Part shown: one piece after another, positions 16,499 through 24,819 of the stretch
Layout of the letters: the number at the start of each line of letters is the position of its first letter
Position numbering within the stretch: the first letter of the stretch is position 1
Origin: UBA6627 sp965248675
Lineage (GTDB): Bacteria; Chloroflexota; Dehalococcoidia; UBA2979
NCBI GenBank assembly: GCA_965248675.1
Contig: CBDFJZ010000008.1
Location: 1,240,001-1,304,000 of the forward strand
DNA length: 64,000 bases
Direction: 5' to 3'
Notes under the pieces: generated by a model
Seen by the model: the letters and a program-made list of their open reading frames with translations, nothing else
Told to the model about the DNA's origin: nothing
Database searches by the model: none
Translations under genes and position numbers: made by a program

Positions 16499-17236
16499 AT
16501 GAGCAGTTTTCGTACGCGTCTGCGCCAGCCCGGCCAGGCCTCGGGCGGACGCCAGATCGGGTTCGCCGCGGTAGCCACCGCCGGCCCGGGCCGGCAGCTC
16601 CTGACCGTGGCAATCGTCGAGGACGCCGCAGCCGTCCCCGCATTGATCGAGGCCGGCGCGGCGGCGTTGATCTCGACCTCGTTGGCCTCGCTGAACGCGC
16701 TCGTCGAGGCCGCGGGCGACACTCCGGTCGGCGTGCGCGTAGACGCGACGACGGTCGCCGACGCGGAGCGCGCGCGCGAAGCCGGAGTCGACTTCATCGC
16801 CTTCAACGACGGGGAGACCGAGGCGGAAGCGCTGCTCGAACACGAGCCCGGACGGGTGCTGTTGATCGAGAGCGACGTCGACGATGAGCGGCTGCGGATG
16901 CTCGCCGGGATGCGACTCGACGCGATCATCATTGCGCCGCCGGCGCGGCCGCTGATGGTCCGCGACCAGCTCCGGCTGCGGCGGATCGCCGTTGCTGCGG
17001 ATGCGCCGCTGATTGCTCCGAGTGGCGAGGCGCCGACGACGGCGACGCTGCACGCCTGGCGGAACGCCGGCACCCTCGCGGTGCTGGTCCCCGGCGACGT
17101 TTCGCTGGTCGCGGCCACCGTGGCTGCCACGGAGCAGGTACCGGCGCCGCAGCCGCAACGCGACGACGATCGCGCGATCGCGCTGGTACCGTCGGTCGGG
17201 GACGGCGCTGGCGATCTGGACGACGACGACTTCTAA
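16499..17236 (+). CDS. hypothetical TIM-barrel-like protein
   Basis: A 245-residue protein whose alternating strands and helices (LLTVAIVEDAAAVPALIEAGAAALIST, PVGVRVDATTVADAERAREAGVDFIAFND, RVLLIESDVDDERLRMLAGMRLDAIIIA) resemble a small phosphate-binding TIM barrel. The expected glycine-rich phosphate motifs are weak, so the enzymatic role is unknown. The tail is strongly acidic (GDLDDDDF). ATG 16499 follows the tRNA by 34 bp and could share its promoter. Residues 1-20 are polar and extra to the barrel. Confidence 0.7.
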   Translation: MSSFRTRLRQPGQASGGRQIGFAAVATAGPGRQLLTVAIVEDAAAVPALIEAGAAALISTSLASLNALVEAAGDTPVGVRVDATTVADAERAREAGVDFIAFNDGETEAEALLEHEPGRVLLIESDVDDERLRMLAGMRLDAIIIAPPARPLMVRDQLRLRRIAVAADAPLIAPSGEAPTTATLHAWRNAGTLAVLVPGDVSLVAATVAATEQVPAPQPQRDDDRAIALVPSVGDGAGDLDDDDF

Positions 17237-17288
17237 ATCGGCCGTCCGGCGGGCTGCTCCTTGACGGCCTTTCTCCGCGATTCCTACG

Positions 17289-17849
17289 ATGCCAGTGATG
17301 AGCGACGACTCGGCACAAGCGGATCACGACAGCACCGAGCCTCGCTACCAGATTGGCGAGGTCGCGGCCCGCACCGGCGTTACGCAGCGGGCGCTGCGTT
17401 TCTACGAGGAGAAGGGTCTCCTCCAGCCACCTGAACGCATGGAGGGCGGCTTTCGCCGCTACTCCGACGACGACATCTCGCGCATCGAGTTTGTGAAGAA
17501 GCAGCAGGATCTCCTGGGCTTCACGCTCTCCGAGATCAAGGAGATGGTCGAGGCCGAGGAGCTGCGCCAGCAGGTAATCGCCAGTCGCCACCTCGACCCC
17601 GCGCTCTCCGCGCGCCTCGTCCGGGCAGAGCGCATCCTCGACGCGCTACAACGACAGTTCGACGTGGTCGAGCGGAAGGCGGAGGCGCTGGTCGAGATGC
17701 AGAGCGAGCTGCGCGACCGGCTCGCGATGATGCACCAGCGAAAAGCCGACATCCTCGAGAAGCTCGAGGCGGAGCGCGCCGAGGCGAAGCCCAGGTCGCG
17801 CCCGAAGAAGCGGCGGCGTCCGACAGCGGCGGAGAGCGGCCGGGGCTAG
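17289..17849 (+). CDS. MerR-family transcriptional regulator
   Basis: A 186-residue regulator. The N-terminal winged helix-turn-helix is canonical (YQIGEVAARTGVTQRALRFYEEKGLLQPPERMEGGFRRYSDDDISRIEFVKKQQDLLGFTLSEIKEM, about 18-85). The long dimerisation helix follows, then a basic Arg/Lys/Pro tail (PRSRPKKRRRPTAAESG) that may add non-specific DNA binding. There are no metal-binding cysteines, so it is not a classic metal sensor. ATG 17289 and ATG 17298 are both possible starts. Confidence 0.9.
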   Translation: MPVMSDDSAQADHDSTEPRYQIGEVAARTGVTQRALRFYEEKGLLQPPERMEGGFRRYSDDDISRIEFVKKQQDLLGFTLSEIKEMVEAEELRQQVIASRHLDPALSARLVRAERILDALQRQFDVVERKAEALVEMQSELRDRLAMMHQRKADILEKLEAERAEAKPRSRPKKRRRPTAAESGRG

Positions 17850-17881
17850 TTGCCGCCGGCGATGCGACGCCGTCGCGCGAT

Positions 17882-18337
17882 CTAGCCGGCGAGCTCCTTC
17901 ACGGCCTCGACGGCGCCGAGCGGATGCGCGTTCATGTCGCGCGGGTCGTCAACAACCGTCCGCAGCACCCCGTCCGCATCGAAGATGAACGTGGTGCGCT
18001 GCGCCACCCGGGCGCCCTCGCGGCGGACGCCGAAGCGTTCGATCGTCTCGAGGTCTGGCCAGTCGGACAGCAACGGGAAGCTGATGTCGTTCGCTTTGGC
18101 GAAGGCACCCTGGGAGGCGAAGGTGTCGGCGCTGACGCCCGCGACGCGAGCTCCGAGGGACTCCAGCTCACCAATGTGCTGCTGGAAGGCCCCCATCTCG
18201 GTGGTTCAGCCGCCGGTGAATGCCATGGGAAAGAACGCCAGCACGGCGATCGACCCGGCGAAGGCGTCCTGCGTCACCTCTTCACGCTGCGCGTCGCGCA
18301 GCGTGAACGCTGGCATCGAGCTTCCGATCTCGAGCAT
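17882..18337 (-). CDS. peroxiredoxin, probable selenoprotein (TGA = Sec44)
   Basis: An AhpE/AhpC-like peroxiredoxin of 151 residues whose reading frame contains TGA at 18206-18208 (codon 44). The sequence around it, FFPMAFTGG-TGA-TTEMGAFQQHI, puts the TGA exactly where peroxiredoxins have the peroxidatic cysteine (AFTxxC). Downstream the fold is complete (VAGVSADTFASQGAFAKANDISFPLLSD, TTFIFDADGVLRTVV). A stable hairpin begins 4 nt after the TGA. Read-through as selenocysteine is the most economical explanation; mutation from TGC/TGT is the alternative. If read as stop, the remaining ATG 18196 ORF would be a useless fragment. It would reduce peroxides using an external thiol. A small membrane protein gene lies 33 bp upstream on the same strand. 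Confidence 0.85.
18153..18201 (-). promoter_or_regulatory. SECIS-like stem-loop following the TGA codon
   Basis: In the mRNA, CCGAG at +5 to +9 after the UGA pairs with CUCGG at +49 to +53. UUCCAGC (+19 to +25) pairs with GCUGGAG (+39 to +45), and CAC/GUG close a four-base AUUG loop at +31 to +34. Position and shape fit bacterial SECIS elements, which lie within the coding region directly after UGA. The fold was made by eye, and loop G/U requirements of SelB are only loosely met. Confidence 0.6.
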
Positions 18338-18370
18338 CGTCCCCGCCTCTGTCCGTGCGCTCGATGGCGC

Positions 18371-18607
18371 CTAGTGGTCGTCGGGCGCGTCGGGCTTCTG
18401 GAATTCCCACTCGAGGCCGCGCTCGCGTCGGTAGAGATAGCCGATCGCGCCGATCAATGCGAGGCCCAGCAGCGACAACAGCGTGACCACCAGGACAACG
18501 CCCCAGTCCGCGGGGGGGTCGAGCGCGCGCCCCTCCTCGGTCGCCATCGCGGCGGCCGGGAGCGCGGCGAGCACCAGTCCTAGCAACGATCCCAGCCAGC
18601 GAGTCAC
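18371..18607 (-). CDS. small membrane protein
   Basis: A 78-residue protein from GTG 18607. Residues 1-22 form a signal peptide ending AAAMA, residues about 37-57 a transmembrane helix (VVLVVTLLSLLGLALIGAIGYLY), followed by a basic-then-acidic cytosolic tail (RRERGLEWEFQKPDAPDDH). The open frame begins at 18703 but the added Arg-rich residues look non-coding. It is the first gene of a likely two-gene unit with the peroxiredoxin. No family is recognised. Confidence 0.6.
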   Translation of the reverse strand: MTRWLGSLLGLVLAALPAAAMATEEGRALDPPADWGVVLVVTLLSLLGLALIGAIGYLYRRERGLEWEFQKPDAPDDH

Positions 18608-18733
18608 CCAGACGCCCCTTACGCGAATCGAGGATCCCTGATCGGGAATCCGATCGGTCGCGCGTCGCATTCTAACGATTCGCCCGACTACGCGGGACCA
18701 CACCCGCCGGCTGGCGACGTACGATCGAGGTCG

Positions 18734-20750
18734 ATGCGTGGAACACTCGTCGCCGCCGCGCTGTCCGGAGCGATCGCGATCCTCGTGCCGATCGTGATCG
18801 TCGGCTACACCTCCGGCGACGGCTCCCCGCCCGCCGCTCCAGAGGCCGTGCCGACCGCGACCCCGATCGGCGCCCCGGGCGCATCCAACACCCCGCCGCC
18901 CGCGGAAACGACGACCGCGACACCGAGCGCGACGGTCACACCCGAGCCGTCACCAGAACCGACGGCCGATGCATCGCCCGAACGGACCGAGGCCGCGCGG
19001 TACCGTGACGCGATCAGCGCCCGCGACGGCGGCGACCTCGATACCGCGGTCGCCGAGCTGAGCGTGATCGCCGAGGGCCGCGGCGTCCTCGCGCCGTTCG
19101 CGCGCTTCCGTCTCGCCCAGGCGCTGGCGACCGCCGGCGACGACGAGGCGGCGGTCGAGGCGTTCGAACGGGCGCTGGCCGACCCCGCGCGCCCGAGCAC
19201 CCTTCGTCCGCTCGGGCGCCGTGAGGGCGCCGCGTCGCTTGCCGCACTCGATCGCCTTGATGAGGCGATCGAGTGGCTCGGCGCGGTCGTCTCGGATCGG
19301 GCAGCCAGCAGCTCGGATCAGACCTTCGCACAGTGGGAGCGCGCTCAGTTGTTGCGCGCGATCGAGGATCCGGTCTGGGGCGATGTGGCGGTGGCGATCG
19401 TCGTCCAGTCGCCCGGACACCCGGTGGCTTCGATGGCGCTCGACGAACTCGAGGCGGCCGAGCTCCCCGTTCCAGCGCTGCCGGCAGCGTACACGCGCTA
19501 CCTCGCGCGTCAGAACGACGTCGCCACCGCGCGCTACGAGGCGATCCTCGACGACGTCGACACGCCGCCCGACGCGGCCACCGCCGGTGTCGCGTGGTTC
19601 TATCTCGGGGCGCTCGCGGAGCGCGTCCCGGACCGAGGCGCCGCGATCGAGGCGTACGGCCAATCGCTCGCGGTCGATCCGACCGGAAGCCGCGCCGACG
19701 ACGCCGCGTACTGGCGCCGGCGCGTCGCGGAAGAGGACGGCGACTTCGTGACCGCGGCGGCGGCCTTCGATCTGCTCGTCACCGCATACCCCGGCTCGCG
19801 CTTCGTGAGTGACGGGGCGACCCGAGGCGCGCCTCGCGGCTGGCGTGCCGGCGGCGAGCGAGATCGACAGCCGCTCGCTCGGCGCGATCCTCGAGCGGGC
19901 TGGGGCGACGGCCCTCGACGCCCCGCTCGTCGAACCGTTCGCGCTGCCAGACGCAGGCCTCGATGCGATCGGCAGCTGGCTCACCTCGCAATACGGAGCT
20001 GCTCCCGCGACCAACGGGCTGGACGCGGAGCTCTTTGAGCTCATCGCTCCGGCGTTGCTCGACGCCGGCGAGCGCGCGCTTGCGCGCGCGTTGGTGCTCC
20101 AGGAGCTCAACGCGATTGAGAGTGCCCACGCCCAGATCGAGTTGAGCCAGCACGCATCCGGGTTGGGCCTGGACGACGTGGCGCTGATCGCGACGATCCG
20201 ACTGCTCAGCCCGCTGCCGACAGAGACGCGCCTCGAAACCCCGCTCGACCTCGAACGGCTCGCGTATCCCGCGCCGTGGCACGAGCTGGTGATCGCGGCG
20301 AGCGAGGAGTTCGAGGTGCCGCCGCTGCTCCTGCTCGCGCTCGCCCGTCAAGAGTCGGCGTTTGAACCGGACGTGATCTCGCCGGCCGGCGCCGTCGGCC
20401 TGACGCAGGTGATCCCGCCGACCGGGGTGCAGATTGCCGCGGTCCTCGATGAGTCGTGGACCCGGCCGGCCTCGGTGACGGAGCCGGGGACGTCGCTCCG
20501 CTACGGCGCCGCCTACCTGTCGGCGCAGCTCGAAGCCTTCGATGGGAACGTGTTCGCCGCGCTCGCGGCCTACAACGCCGGGCCGTCGAACGCGCGTCGC
20601 TGGCTCGACGCGCAACTGCTCCCGGGCGCCGACGGCTACGTCCAAACCATCGACTTCGAGGAGACCCGGAGGTATGTGACGACGGTCATCGAACAGTACG
20701 CGTGGTACCGCTATCTGTATGAAGTTGCGGAGCTACCGAGCATCCGCTGA
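18734..20750 (+). CDS. lytic transglycosylase (SLT domain) with TPR-like region, frameshifted
   Basis: The first part (to about 19813) has an N-terminal signal/anchor (LVAAALSGAIAILVPIVIVGY), a Pro/Thr-rich spacer and about 270 residues of TPR-like helices. The second part in another frame (to 20750) ends in an SLT/Slt70-type catalytic domain: ALARQESAF with the catalytic Glu, GAVGLTQVIPPTG, and AALAAYNAGPSNA. Removing one G from the G4 run at 19814-19817 joins them as SRFVSDGRPEARLAAGVPAAS, giving one protein of about 670 residues with the Slt70 layout (superhelical ring plus catalytic domain). It cleaves peptidoglycan to 1,6-anhydromuropeptides outside the membrane. Broken gene or sequence error. 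Confidence 0.85.
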
Positions 20751-20851
20751 GACAGGCGGCGCGGATTGCTCGGACGTTGGCGACGCACCTATACTCGTTT
20801 GCCTCCCCAACCACGCGCGAACCGATGGCCGAGCCCGAACAGGAGCGAGCC

Positions 20852-20989
20852 GTGCCGAAGCGAACCTGGCAGCCGAAGCGGATTCCGCGTAAGCGGAAGC
20901 ACGGGTTTCGCGCACGCATGGCGACGCAAAGCGGGCGCCACATCCTGGCGCGTCGGCGAGCGCGCGGTCGAACGCGGCTGGCCGTCTAG
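20852..20989 (+). CDS. rpmH: 50S ribosomal protein bL34
   Basis: A 45-residue, highly basic protein starting at GTG 20852 (PKRTWQPKRIPRKRKHGFRARMATQSGRHILARRRARGR), the near-invariant bL34 sequence. GGAG lies about 8 nt upstream. The longer open frame from 20777 is not part of the protein. As in most bacteria it is followed directly by rnpA. Confidence 0.97.
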   Translation: MPKRTWQPKRIPRKRKHGFRARMATQSGRHILARRRARGRTRLAV

Positions 20990-21001
20990 CTCCCACCGCT
21001 G

Positions 21002-21379
21002 ATGACTGCGTCCGGGCGCACCTCGGCGCTGCCGGCTGCCGGGCGCTTGCGCCGCAGCCGCGATTTCGAGGTCGTGATGCGCCACGGACGGCGAACGCGA
21101 GACCCGATGCTGCGTCTGGCCGCTCACACGAACGAATTGCCCTACAGCCGAGTCGGCTATGCGGTCAGCCGGCGCGTCGGCGGCGCCGTGGTGCGGAACC
21201 GCGTGAAGCGCCGGCTCCGCTCGATCGTCCGCGATTTGCCGATCCGGCCTGGCTACGACATCGTCGCCGTGCCTCAGCAATCGATCGTACATGCGAGCTT
21301 TCAAGAGTTAGGACGAGTCACCTGCACCTGTTTCGGTATTCTGGAGTTACTGAGCGTCGAGAACGAGTCAGTATCGTGA
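21002..21379 (+). CDS. rnpA: ribonuclease P protein component
   Basis: A 125-residue basic protein. RLRRSRDFEVVMRHGRRTRDPMLRL is the conserved N-terminal leader-binding region, and GGAVVRNRVKRRLRSIVR contains the RNR motif that contacts the RNase P RNA. It pairs with the catalytic RNA to mature tRNA 5' ends. It sits 12 bp after rpmH and overlaps yidD by 4 bp. Confidence 0.96.
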   Translation: MTASGRTSALPAAGRLRRSRDFEVVMRHGRRTRDPMLRLAAHTNELPYSRVGYAVSRRVGGAVVRNRVKRRLRSIVRDLPIRPGYDIVAVPQQSIVHASFQELGRVTCTCFGILELLSVENESVS

Positions 21380-21612
21380 TCAAGCGACCATTCCTGCTCG
21401 CGATTCGCGGATATCAGCGGCTTGTCTCGCCGCTGCTCGGCACATCGTGCCGGCACGAACCGACCTGCTCCGCGTACACCTACGAGGCGATCGAGGTACA
21501 CGGCGCGTTTCGCGGCAGCTGGCTCGGCATTCGCCGGATCGTCCGCTGCCGTCCGGGGCGGCCGGGCGGCTACGACCCAGTTCCGACTCGCGACGGAGAG
21601 CACGCCGCGTGA
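21376..21612 (+). CDS. yidD: membrane protein insertion efficiency factor YidD
   Basis: A 78-residue protein from GTG 21376. The amphipathic N-terminal segment (LLAIRGYQRLVSPLLG) and three cysteines in TSCRHEPTCSAYTYEAIEVHGA, plus RIVRCRPGRPGGYDPVP, are the YidD signature. It assists YidC-dependent insertion of membrane proteins. The ATGA-type overlap with rnpA supports translational coupling. Confidence 0.95.
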   Translation: MIKRPFLLAIRGYQRLVSPLLGTSCRHEPTCSAYTYEAIEVHGAFRGSWLGIRRIVRCRPGRPGGYDPVPTRDGEHAA

Positions 21613-21665
21613 CGCGCAGCCCTGAGACGCGCCAGCCCACGCAGCAGCCGACGAGATCGCACTCG

Positions 21666-22766
21666 ATGTTTCACGTGAAACATCGCCGCGGCCTGCTGGC
21701 GGTCCTCGCCGCCTTCGCGCTGCTCGCCGGCGGCTGCGTCGGCCTCACGAGCCCCGAGGGTTGGGCCGCACCGGTGCTCGAAGACGACACGCTGTTCGTT
21801 CAGCTCGAGCGTGGGACGATCAGCGCCGGCACCCTGTCCTCCGCCGCAACCTTCACCGAGGTCTGGCGCTATCCCGCCGCTACCGACGACCTCGATTTCG
21901 ACGGGTTCTACGCGACCCCGGTCGTCGTCGGCGACACCGTGTACATCGCCTCCTACGACGGCAACGTCGTTGCCCTCGACACTCGCACCGGCCGCCCGGT
22001 CTGGCCGTCGGTGATCGAGCTCGAAGCCAACGTGGTCGCCACGCCCGTGGTCAACGGTCTGTTCATTTACGTTCCGACCGAGGAAGGCGACGTCGTCGTC
22101 CTCGATCGGGAGAACGGCACGGAGACCAACCGGCTGCTGGACCGCGACGGGCGCGTCTGGTCCGCTCCGGTCGTCGGTCGTGGCAACCTGTACGTCGGCA
22201 AGCTCGACGCGCGCGATATCTGGGCCGTGCGCGCCTCTGACGGCAGCGTCGAGTGGACCCAGGACGTCGGCGGCGCCGTTTCGACCGACCTCGTGCTAGC
22301 GGGCGACCTGATCCTCGCGGGATCGCTCGATCGCGCGCTGCACGCTTTCGACACCACCGCCGGCGGCCGCGAACGCTGGAGTTATCAGGCCGGTGGCTGG
22401 CTGGTGGCGGCCCCGCTGGTCGCCGGCGACGTCATCTACGGGGCGACGCTCCGTGGTGAGATCTTCGCGCTCGACGCGCGTTCCGGCGACGAAAACTGGC
22501 TCCAGATCGAAGGCGGCCTCGAGTTTCGTGCTCGCCCGATCCTGCTCGGCGGGGTGCTCGTCCTCGCGGATCGCGACGGACGTCTGCGCGGCCTCGATCC
22601 GGCAACCGGCGATGTGCGGTGGGAGAACAACCTCTCTGACGCCAAGCTCTTCGCCGATCCGCTGGCGCTCGACGGCAGCATCGTGTACCTCACCAAGGAC
22701 GGCGAGTTGCTCCGCGTGTCGCCCAGCGACGGCTCCGTGGTTTCCGCCGCCGGCCGAGGAGGCTAG
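21666..22766 (+). CDS. PQQ-type beta-propeller lipoprotein
   Basis: A 366-residue exported protein. The N terminus FHVKHRRGLLAVLAAFALLAGGC is a lipoprotein signal with lipobox AGGC. The rest consists of repeated beta-propeller blades of the PQQ/BamB type, each with a VYIASYDGNVVALDTRTGRPVW-like core (further copies at FIYVPTEEGDVVVLD, LYVGKLDARDIWAV, VIYGATLRGEIFALD, LVLADRDGRLRGLD). Residues 2-6 are encoded by a perfect parS site, so the start of this gene doubles as a centromere. It takes the place between yidD and yidC usually left empty; a role in membrane-protein or envelope assembly by analogy with BamB is only a guess. Confidence 0.88.
   Translation: MFHVKHRRGLLAVLAAFALLAGGCVGLTSPEGWAAPVLEDDTLFVQLERGTISAGTLSSAATFTEVWRYPAATDDLDFDGFYATPVVVGDTVYIASYDGNVVALDTRTGRPVWPSVIELEANVVATPVVNGLFIYVPTEEGDVVVLDRENGTETNRLLDRDGRVWSAPVVGRGNLYVGKLDARDIWAVRASDGSVEWTQDVGGAVSTDLVLAGDLILAGSLDRALHAFDTTAGGRERWSYQAGGWLVAAPLVAGDVIYGATLRGEIFALDARSGDENWLQIEGGLEFRARPILLGGVLVLADRDGRLRGLDPATGDVRWENNLSDAKLFADPLALDGSIVYLTKDGELLRVSPSDGSVVSAAGRGG
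21667..21682. promoter_or_regulatory. parS: parS centromere site
   Basis: TGTTTCACGTGAAACA is the exact 16-bp consensus palindrome bound by ParB/Spo0J. It lies 4 kb upstream of parA-parB and overlaps codons 1-6 of the lipoprotein gene. ParB loading here would nucleate the partition complex and recruit SMC-ScpAB. Confidence 0.95.
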
Positions 22767-22769
22767 CCC

Positions 22770-23774
22770 GTGCCCATCGGCGCCATCTGGCAGACGCTGC
22801 TCGAGACGCCGCTCATCAACATGATGGTGTTGATCTCCGTGCTCACGTTCGGCTCGTACGGCCTCGCGATCCTGGTGTTTACGGTGATCTCGCGGGCGCT
22901 GATGTTCCCGCTGACGCTGCGCACACTGAACGCGGCGAAGGCGATGCAGGAGATCCAGCCTCAGATCAAGGACATTCAGAAGAAGTACTCGGATCCGCGC
23001 CGTCGTTCCGAGGAGACGATGAAGCTCTACAAGGAGTCCGGCGTCAACCCGCTGGGCTGCCTGGGACCGCAGCTGATCCAGTTCCCGATCTTCATCGCCC
23101 TCTACCAGGTGATCCGCATCACGCTGGCGACGACGCCCGAGAGCATGGTCAACCTCTCGCACCGGCTCTACAACGTCGACATCCTGCAGAACGCGGCGCC
23201 GCTGGGCACGCAGTTCCTCTGGATCGACCTTCAGCAGAACGGCACGATCTTGCTGACGGTCATCGTCTTCGCCTCGATGTGGCTGCAGCAGCGGATCTCA
23301 ACAGGGCGCAACGCCGCGACGCAGACCGACCAGCAGCGGCAGATGAACCAGATGATGCAGTGGATGTTGCCGGTCGTGTTCGCCTGGTTCGTGCTTGCGG
23401 TCCCGGCCGGTCTCGGGCTCTATTGGGGCGCGAGCACTACGATCGGCATCGTCCTGCAGTGGCGGTACGTGGGCCCGGGCGACTTCACCTGGGGGTCGCT
23501 GATTCCGAACTTCGTCCGCGAGCAGATAGGCTTCGAACGGATCGCCGCTCCCGATGCCAAGAACGGCCGCCGTCCGGCCGCGTCCTCCAACAATACCGAC
23601 CAGCAATCTGCCGACCAGCAATCCCCCGGAGCGTCAGCCGAGACCGAAACGGAGCAGTCAGATGGAAACAGCCGAGACCAGCGGAAAAACGGTCGAAGAC
23701 GCCGTCGCTCGCGCTCTCGCTCAGCTCGGTCGTCGTCGCGATCAGGTCGACGTCGAGGTCGTTCGGGAGGGTAG
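22770..23774 (+). CDS. yidC: membrane protein insertase YidC
   Basis: A 334-residue Oxa1/YidC-type insertase. Five hydrophobic segments are visible. The core contains ISRALMFPLTLRTLNAAKAMQEIQPQIKDIQKKYSDPRRRSEETMKLYKESGVNPLGCLGPQLIQFPIFIALYQVI, matching the cytosolic hairpin and TM2 of the family, including the Arg in RALMFPL that faces the hydrophilic groove. There is no large periplasmic domain, as expected for a monoderm-type enzyme. The C-terminal tail is long, Gln/Ser-rich and then Arg/Ser-rich, and its last 113 nt overlap the jag gene in another frame. Confidence 0.95.
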   Translation: MPIGAIWQTLLETPLINMMVLISVLTFGSYGLAILVFTVISRALMFPLTLRTLNAAKAMQEIQPQIKDIQKKYSDPRRRSEETMKLYKESGVNPLGCLGPQLIQFPIFIALYQVIRITLATTPESMVNLSHRLYNVDILQNAAPLGTQFLWIDLQQNGTILLTVIVFASMWLQQRISTGRNAATQTDQQRQMNQMMQWMLPVVFAWFVLAVPAGLGLYWGASTTIGIVLQWRYVGPGDFTWGSLIPNFVREQIGFERIAAPDAKNGRRPAASSNNTDQQSADQQSPGASAETETEQSDGNSRDQRKNGRRRRRSRSRSARSSSRSGRRRGRSGG

Positions 23775-24798
23775 CCGCGGCTTCCTCGGGATCGGGGGCG
23801 AACAGGCCGCCGTCCGCGTCACCGTCCTCGGGGGATCCCAGGCGGCCACCGCAGGCTCCGACGATCGCGACGGCGACGGCTCCGACGGCGATCGCGACGA
23901 ACGGCCACGCCGGCGGCGCCGCCGCCGCCGCGGCGGGCGCGGGCGCCGAGGTGGAAACGACAGTCCGGCCGCCGACGATCGGGAACGCGACAACGGCAGC
24001 GGCCGCGACGACGGTCCTCGTGACGACGAGTCGAAGAACGACGACCGCTCGAGCGACGACGACTTCGACGAGGACGAGCCACCGCGGCGAGACGAGTTCG
24101 AGCGCAGCGAGCGCGGTGGCCGTGGCGGACGTGGGGGCCGCGGGCGCGATGGCGGACCTCGAGGCGGCAACGGCCGTGGCCGCGATCGCGGCGGCCGTGG
24201 GCGCGATGCTCGAGACCGCCGGCCGATCGAGGCGGTCTCCGACGACGAGCTCATCCACGTCCCCGGCACCCCGCCCGATCTCCCAGCGTCGATGAACTCG
24301 GAACCCGACGATGACGTCGATCTGTTCGGCAGTACGCTCCGCGACCTGCTCGTGCACCTCGGCCTCGGCGAAACCAGCATCACCGCGCGCGATCCGGAGA
24401 CGCCGGGCGACGGCGTCGGGCTGATCAGCCAGGTTTTCGATGTCTACGGCGAGACCGACGAGGCGTCCGACGAGCTCGCGGTGCTGATCGGACGGCGCGG
24501 CGAAACGCTGAACTCGCTCCAGTACCTGCTCAACGTCCTCGCGTCGCGCCAGGGCAGCGCGAAGCACGTGTTCGGTGTGGACATCGAGGGCTACCGGCGG
24601 CGGCGCGAGGAGACGCTCGTCGACATGACTCAGGAGATCGCCGCCGAGGTGCGCTCGACCGGGGACGTGATCACCCTCGAGCCGATGCCCGCCGCCGAGC
24701 GGAGGATCATCCACCTCGCGCTCGAGAATGAGGATGGGGTCAACACCAAAAGCGTCGGTCGCGGCGAGGACCGCCAGGTCGAGATCCTTCCCGACTAG
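23662..24798 (+). CDS. jag: Jag/KhpB-type RNA-binding protein with long Arg/Asp/Gly insert
   Basis: A 378-residue protein. Residues 1-52 are the Jag-N domain (KTVEDAVARALAQLGRRRDQVDVEVVREGSRGFLGIGG). Residues about 60-205 are an unusual low-complexity linker, first Asp/Arg-rich with an eight-arginine run, then acidic, then RGG-rich. A KH domain (TLRDLLVHLGLGETSITA... VLIGRRGETLNSLQYLLN) and an R3H domain (ITLEPMPAAERRIIHLALENEDGVNTKSVGRGEDRQVEI) complete it. ATG 23662 has GGAG at 7 nt and lies inside yidC. KhpB proteins bind small RNAs and mRNAs and affect cell division and elongation. The linker suggests RNA condensation or extra nucleic-acid binding. Confidence 0.93.
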   Translation: METAETSGKTVEDAVARALAQLGRRRDQVDVEVVREGSRGFLGIGGEQAAVRVTVLGGSQAATAGSDDRDGDGSDGDRDERPRRRRRRRRGGRGRRGGNDSPAADDRERDNGSGRDDGPRDDESKNDDRSSDDDFDEDEPPRRDEFERSERGGRGGRGGRGRDGGPRGGNGRGRDRGGRGRDARDRRPIEAVSDDELIHVPGTPPDLPASMNSEPDDDVDLFGSTLRDLLVHLGLGETSITARDPETPGDGVGLISQVFDVYGETDEASDELAVLIGRRGETLNSLQYLLNVLASRQGSAKHVFGVDIEGYRRRREETLVDMTQEIAAEVRSTGDVITLEPMPAAERRIIHLALENEDGVNTKSVGRGEDRQVEILPD

Positions 24799-24819
24799 CC
24801 GCACGGACTCGAGAGGCGC

